64,000 nt of DNA, taken from contig NZ_FQVX01000001.1 in the NCBI RefSeq assembly GCF_900129495.1, positions 1,302,001 to 1,366,000 of the forward strand. The letters are read 5' to 3'. Shown piece by piece: positions 62,582-64,000 of the stretch (the first letter of the stretch is position 1; every line of letters starts with the position of its first letter). Made by a program: the position numbers and the translations under genes. The notes under the pieces are model-generated. The model saw only the letters and a list, made by a program, of their open reading frames with translations. It had not been told where the DNA came from and did no database searches. The stretch is from Geodermatophilus nigrescens. Its GTDB lineage: Bacteria; Actinomycetota; Actinomycetes; Mycobacteriales; Geodermatophilaceae.

Positions 62582-63498
62582 CCACCACCGAGTGGGCCGG
62601 TCCGGCCCGGTTCCTGCCCCCGCCGCCGCCGGTCCGGCGCGCGGACGGCGCCCGCCACTTCTCCGGCGTCACCTACGCCGTCGCCTTCGGCTACCGCCCG
62701 CTGCAGCTCGACGTGTGGGTGCCCGACACCCCGGCGCCCGCGCCGCTGGTCGTCTGGGTGCACGGCGGCGCGTTCATGATGGGCGACCGCCGGTACCTGC
62801 CCGAGACGCTGCGGGTGGACCAGGTCTTCGACGCGTTGCTCGCCGCCGGGCTCGCGGTGGCCACCATCGACTACCGGCACGCGCTGGAGGCGCCGTTCCC
62901 CGCGCTGCTCCACGACGCGAAGGCCGCCGTCCGCTACCTGCGCCGGTTCGCCGGCGACCTCGGCGTCGACACCACCCGGATCGGCGCGTGGGGCGAGTCG
63001 GCCGGCGGGCACGTCGCTGCGCTGCTCGGCCTCACCGGGCACCGGCCCGACCTGGAGGGGACGCACGGCGTGGTCGGGGAGTCCAGCGCGGTCGACGTCG
63101 TCGTCGACTGGTACGGCGTCTCCGACCTCGCCACCATGCCCCGGCAGGAGCCGCCGCCGGAGATCGCGGCCCTGCTCCCCGAGGAGCTGCGGGGACCGCC
63201 GGAGGAGCACCTGGTCGCGGGCCTCACCGACGCCACCCGCGCCGACGCCAGCCCGGTCACCCACGTGACCGCGGACGCGCCCCCGTTCCTGCTGCTGCAC
63301 GGCACCGCCGACTGGCTGGTCCCGTACGCGCAGAGCGAGGCGCTGCACGCCGCGCTGCAGGAGGCCGGCGCCACCTCGGAGCTGGAGCCGGTCGAGGGTG
63401 CCGGGCACATCTGGCTCGGGTGCGACCACGTCGACGGGATCGTCGACCGTTCCGTCGCGTACCTCGCCGACGCGCTGCTCGGGGACCGGGTCCGATGA
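62578..63498 (+). CDS. Alpha/beta-hydrolase, BD-FAE/acetylesterase type
   Basis: 306-residue esterase with oxyanion motif VHGGAFMMG, elbow WGESAGGH, acid Asp in HGTADWLVP and His in GAGHIWLG. It resembles the esterase at 51541-52446 in motif set and overall plan, so the locus has two paralogues. ATGA overlap with the upstream rhamnosidase and ATGA overlap with the downstream one. A role in deacylating rhamnosides (acetyl, feruloyl or coumaroyl groups) is inferred. Confidence 0.87.
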   Translation: MTTTEWAGPARFLPPPPPVRRADGARHFSGVTYAVAFGYRPLQLDVWVPDTPAPAPLVVWVHGGAFMMGDRRYLPETLRVDQVFDALLAAGLAVATIDYRHALEAPFPALLHDAKAAVRYLRRFAGDLGVDTTRIGAWGESAGGHVAALLGLTGHRPDLEGTHGVVGESSAVDVVVDWYGVSDLATMPRQEPPPEIAALLPEELRGPPEEHLVAGLTDATRADASPVTHVTADAPPFLLLHGTADWLVPYAQSEALHAALQEAGATSELEPVEGAGHIWLGCDHVDGIVDRSVAYLADALLGDRVR

Positions 63499-64000
63499 GC
63501 GACGTGACCGTCGCCCCCGTCACCGCCGAGCACCACCGGGAGCCGCTGGGCATCGGCGAGACGACGCCGCGGCTGTCGTGGGTCACCTCCACCGACCTGC
63601 CCGGCTGGCGGCAGGTGGCCTACGAGCTGGAGATCGGCACCTGGTCCTCGGGCCGGGTCGACTCCGCCGACTCGGTGCTCGTGCCGTGGGACGCACCGCC
63701 GCTCGCCTCCCGGGAGCGGCGCACCGTCCGCGTCCGCGTGTGGGGAGAGGACGACGCCGAGCCGTCGGCGTGGAGCGAGGAGGTCGCCGTCGAGGCGGGC
63801 CTGCTGTCGCCCGCCGACTGGAGCGCGCGGCTGGTGCGCCCGGTGCTGCCCGCCCGGGAGGAGGCCGTGGCCCTGCTGCGGCGCGAGTTCGTCCTCGACC
63901 GGCCGGTGGCCCGCGCCCGGCTGTACGCCACCGCGCAGGGGGTGTACGAGGCCGAGCTCAACGGCGCCGCCGTCTCCGACGTCGTGCTGGCACCCGGCTG
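63495..64000 (+). CDS. Second GH78 alpha-L-rhamnosidase, N-terminal part (truncated at window end)
   Basis: Open frame from the ATG at 63495 to the window edge (168 full codons) with no stop. LGIGETTPRLSWVTSTDLPG and the segment ARARLYATAQGVYEAELNG match the same regions of the GH78 protein at 59933 (LGTTSPRLSW, ARLYATAQGLYEAFLDG), so this is the N-terminal domain of a paralogue. The catalytic barrel is outside the window. ATGA overlap with the esterase. Confidence 0.85.
   Translation, partial: MSDVTVAPVTAEHHREPLGIGETTPRLSWVTSTDLPGWRQVAYELEIGTWSSGRVDSADSVLVPWDAPPLASRERRTVRVRVWGEDDAEPSAWSEEVAVEAGLLSPADWSARLVRPVLPAREEAVALLRREFVLDRPVARARLYATAQGVYEAELNGAAVSDVVLAPG

Overview
The window is very GC-rich actinobacterial DNA. 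It has many GTG starts, frequent 4-bp GTGA/ATGA stop-start overlaps, several apparently leaderless regulator genes, a mycofactocin-type dehydrogenase and a diderm-free gene repertoire. Gene content and the style of the intergenic palindromes suggest a Geodermatophilaceae-like soil or plant-surface actinomycete (Blastococcus, Geodermatophilus, Modestobacter); this is inference from gene content, not a database match. I see no rRNA, tRNA, CRISPR array, prophage or transposase. No stretch longer than about 300 bp lacks a gene.

Positions 1-15,000 are acyl-CoA and amino-acid catabolism. A 5'-truncated FAD amino-acid oxidase sits with an ALDH7-type semialdehyde dehydrogenase, probably for pipecolate/lysine. 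Next comes a methylcrotonyl-CoA-carboxylase-type operon (accD1-accA1-fadE) divergent from a TetR gene across a phased GTTAAC operator array. A fadD acyl-CoA ligase is divergent from a second TetR gene plus a DUF4865 gene. A TetR-MMPL exporter pair and a CitE-like lyase follow. The set resembles the mycobacterial leucine-degradation region (fadE19-accA1-accD1-fadD35-TetR, with citE nearby), rearranged.

Positions 15,000-30,000 are mixed: a methyltransferase, a Tat-exported PHP-domain protein with a His-rich leader coupled to an unknown gene, a membrane diguanylate cyclase, a TetR-amylosucrase-esterase operon divergent from a mycofactocin-coupled SDR and a patatin, then a signalling group (PAS-GGDEF-EAL, HDOD, SpoIIE-type phosphatase) and a cysteine-less thioredoxin-fold protein.

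Positions 30,000-44,100 are a complete L-rhamnose utilisation locus. One arm (minus strand) is lacI-lutA-lutB-lutC. The other (plus strand) is an ABC importer (ATPase, two permeases, binding lipoprotein), mutarotase, isomerase, bifunctional aldolase/dehydrogenase and rhamnulokinase. Rhamnose would give DHAP and L-lactaldehyde, the dehydrogenase domain would make L-lactate, and LutABC would oxidise that to pyruvate. Both arms carry a TTGACA -35 box embedded in a LacI-type operator.

Positions 44,166-46,374 hold an NmrA-type reductase and a protein built from 12- and 16-residue tandem repeats.

Positions 46,442-64,000 look like a catabolic locus for plant rhamnosyl-glycosides of flavonoids (rutin/quercitrin-like compounds). 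It contains a peptide-type ABC importer, two GH78 alpha-L-rhamnosidases, two BD-FAE-type esterases, a GH1 beta-glucosidase, a quercetin-2,3-dioxygenase-like monocupin, an aromatic FAD monooxygenase, an FAH-family ring-fission-product hydrolase, a DUF3500 protein and an IclR regulator. Three promoter regions share a CCATTG-type motif that may be the IclR operator. Together with the rhamnose and lactate genes about 10 kb away, this gives a nearly continuous route from rhamnoglycoside uptake to central metabolism, and is the most interesting system in the window.
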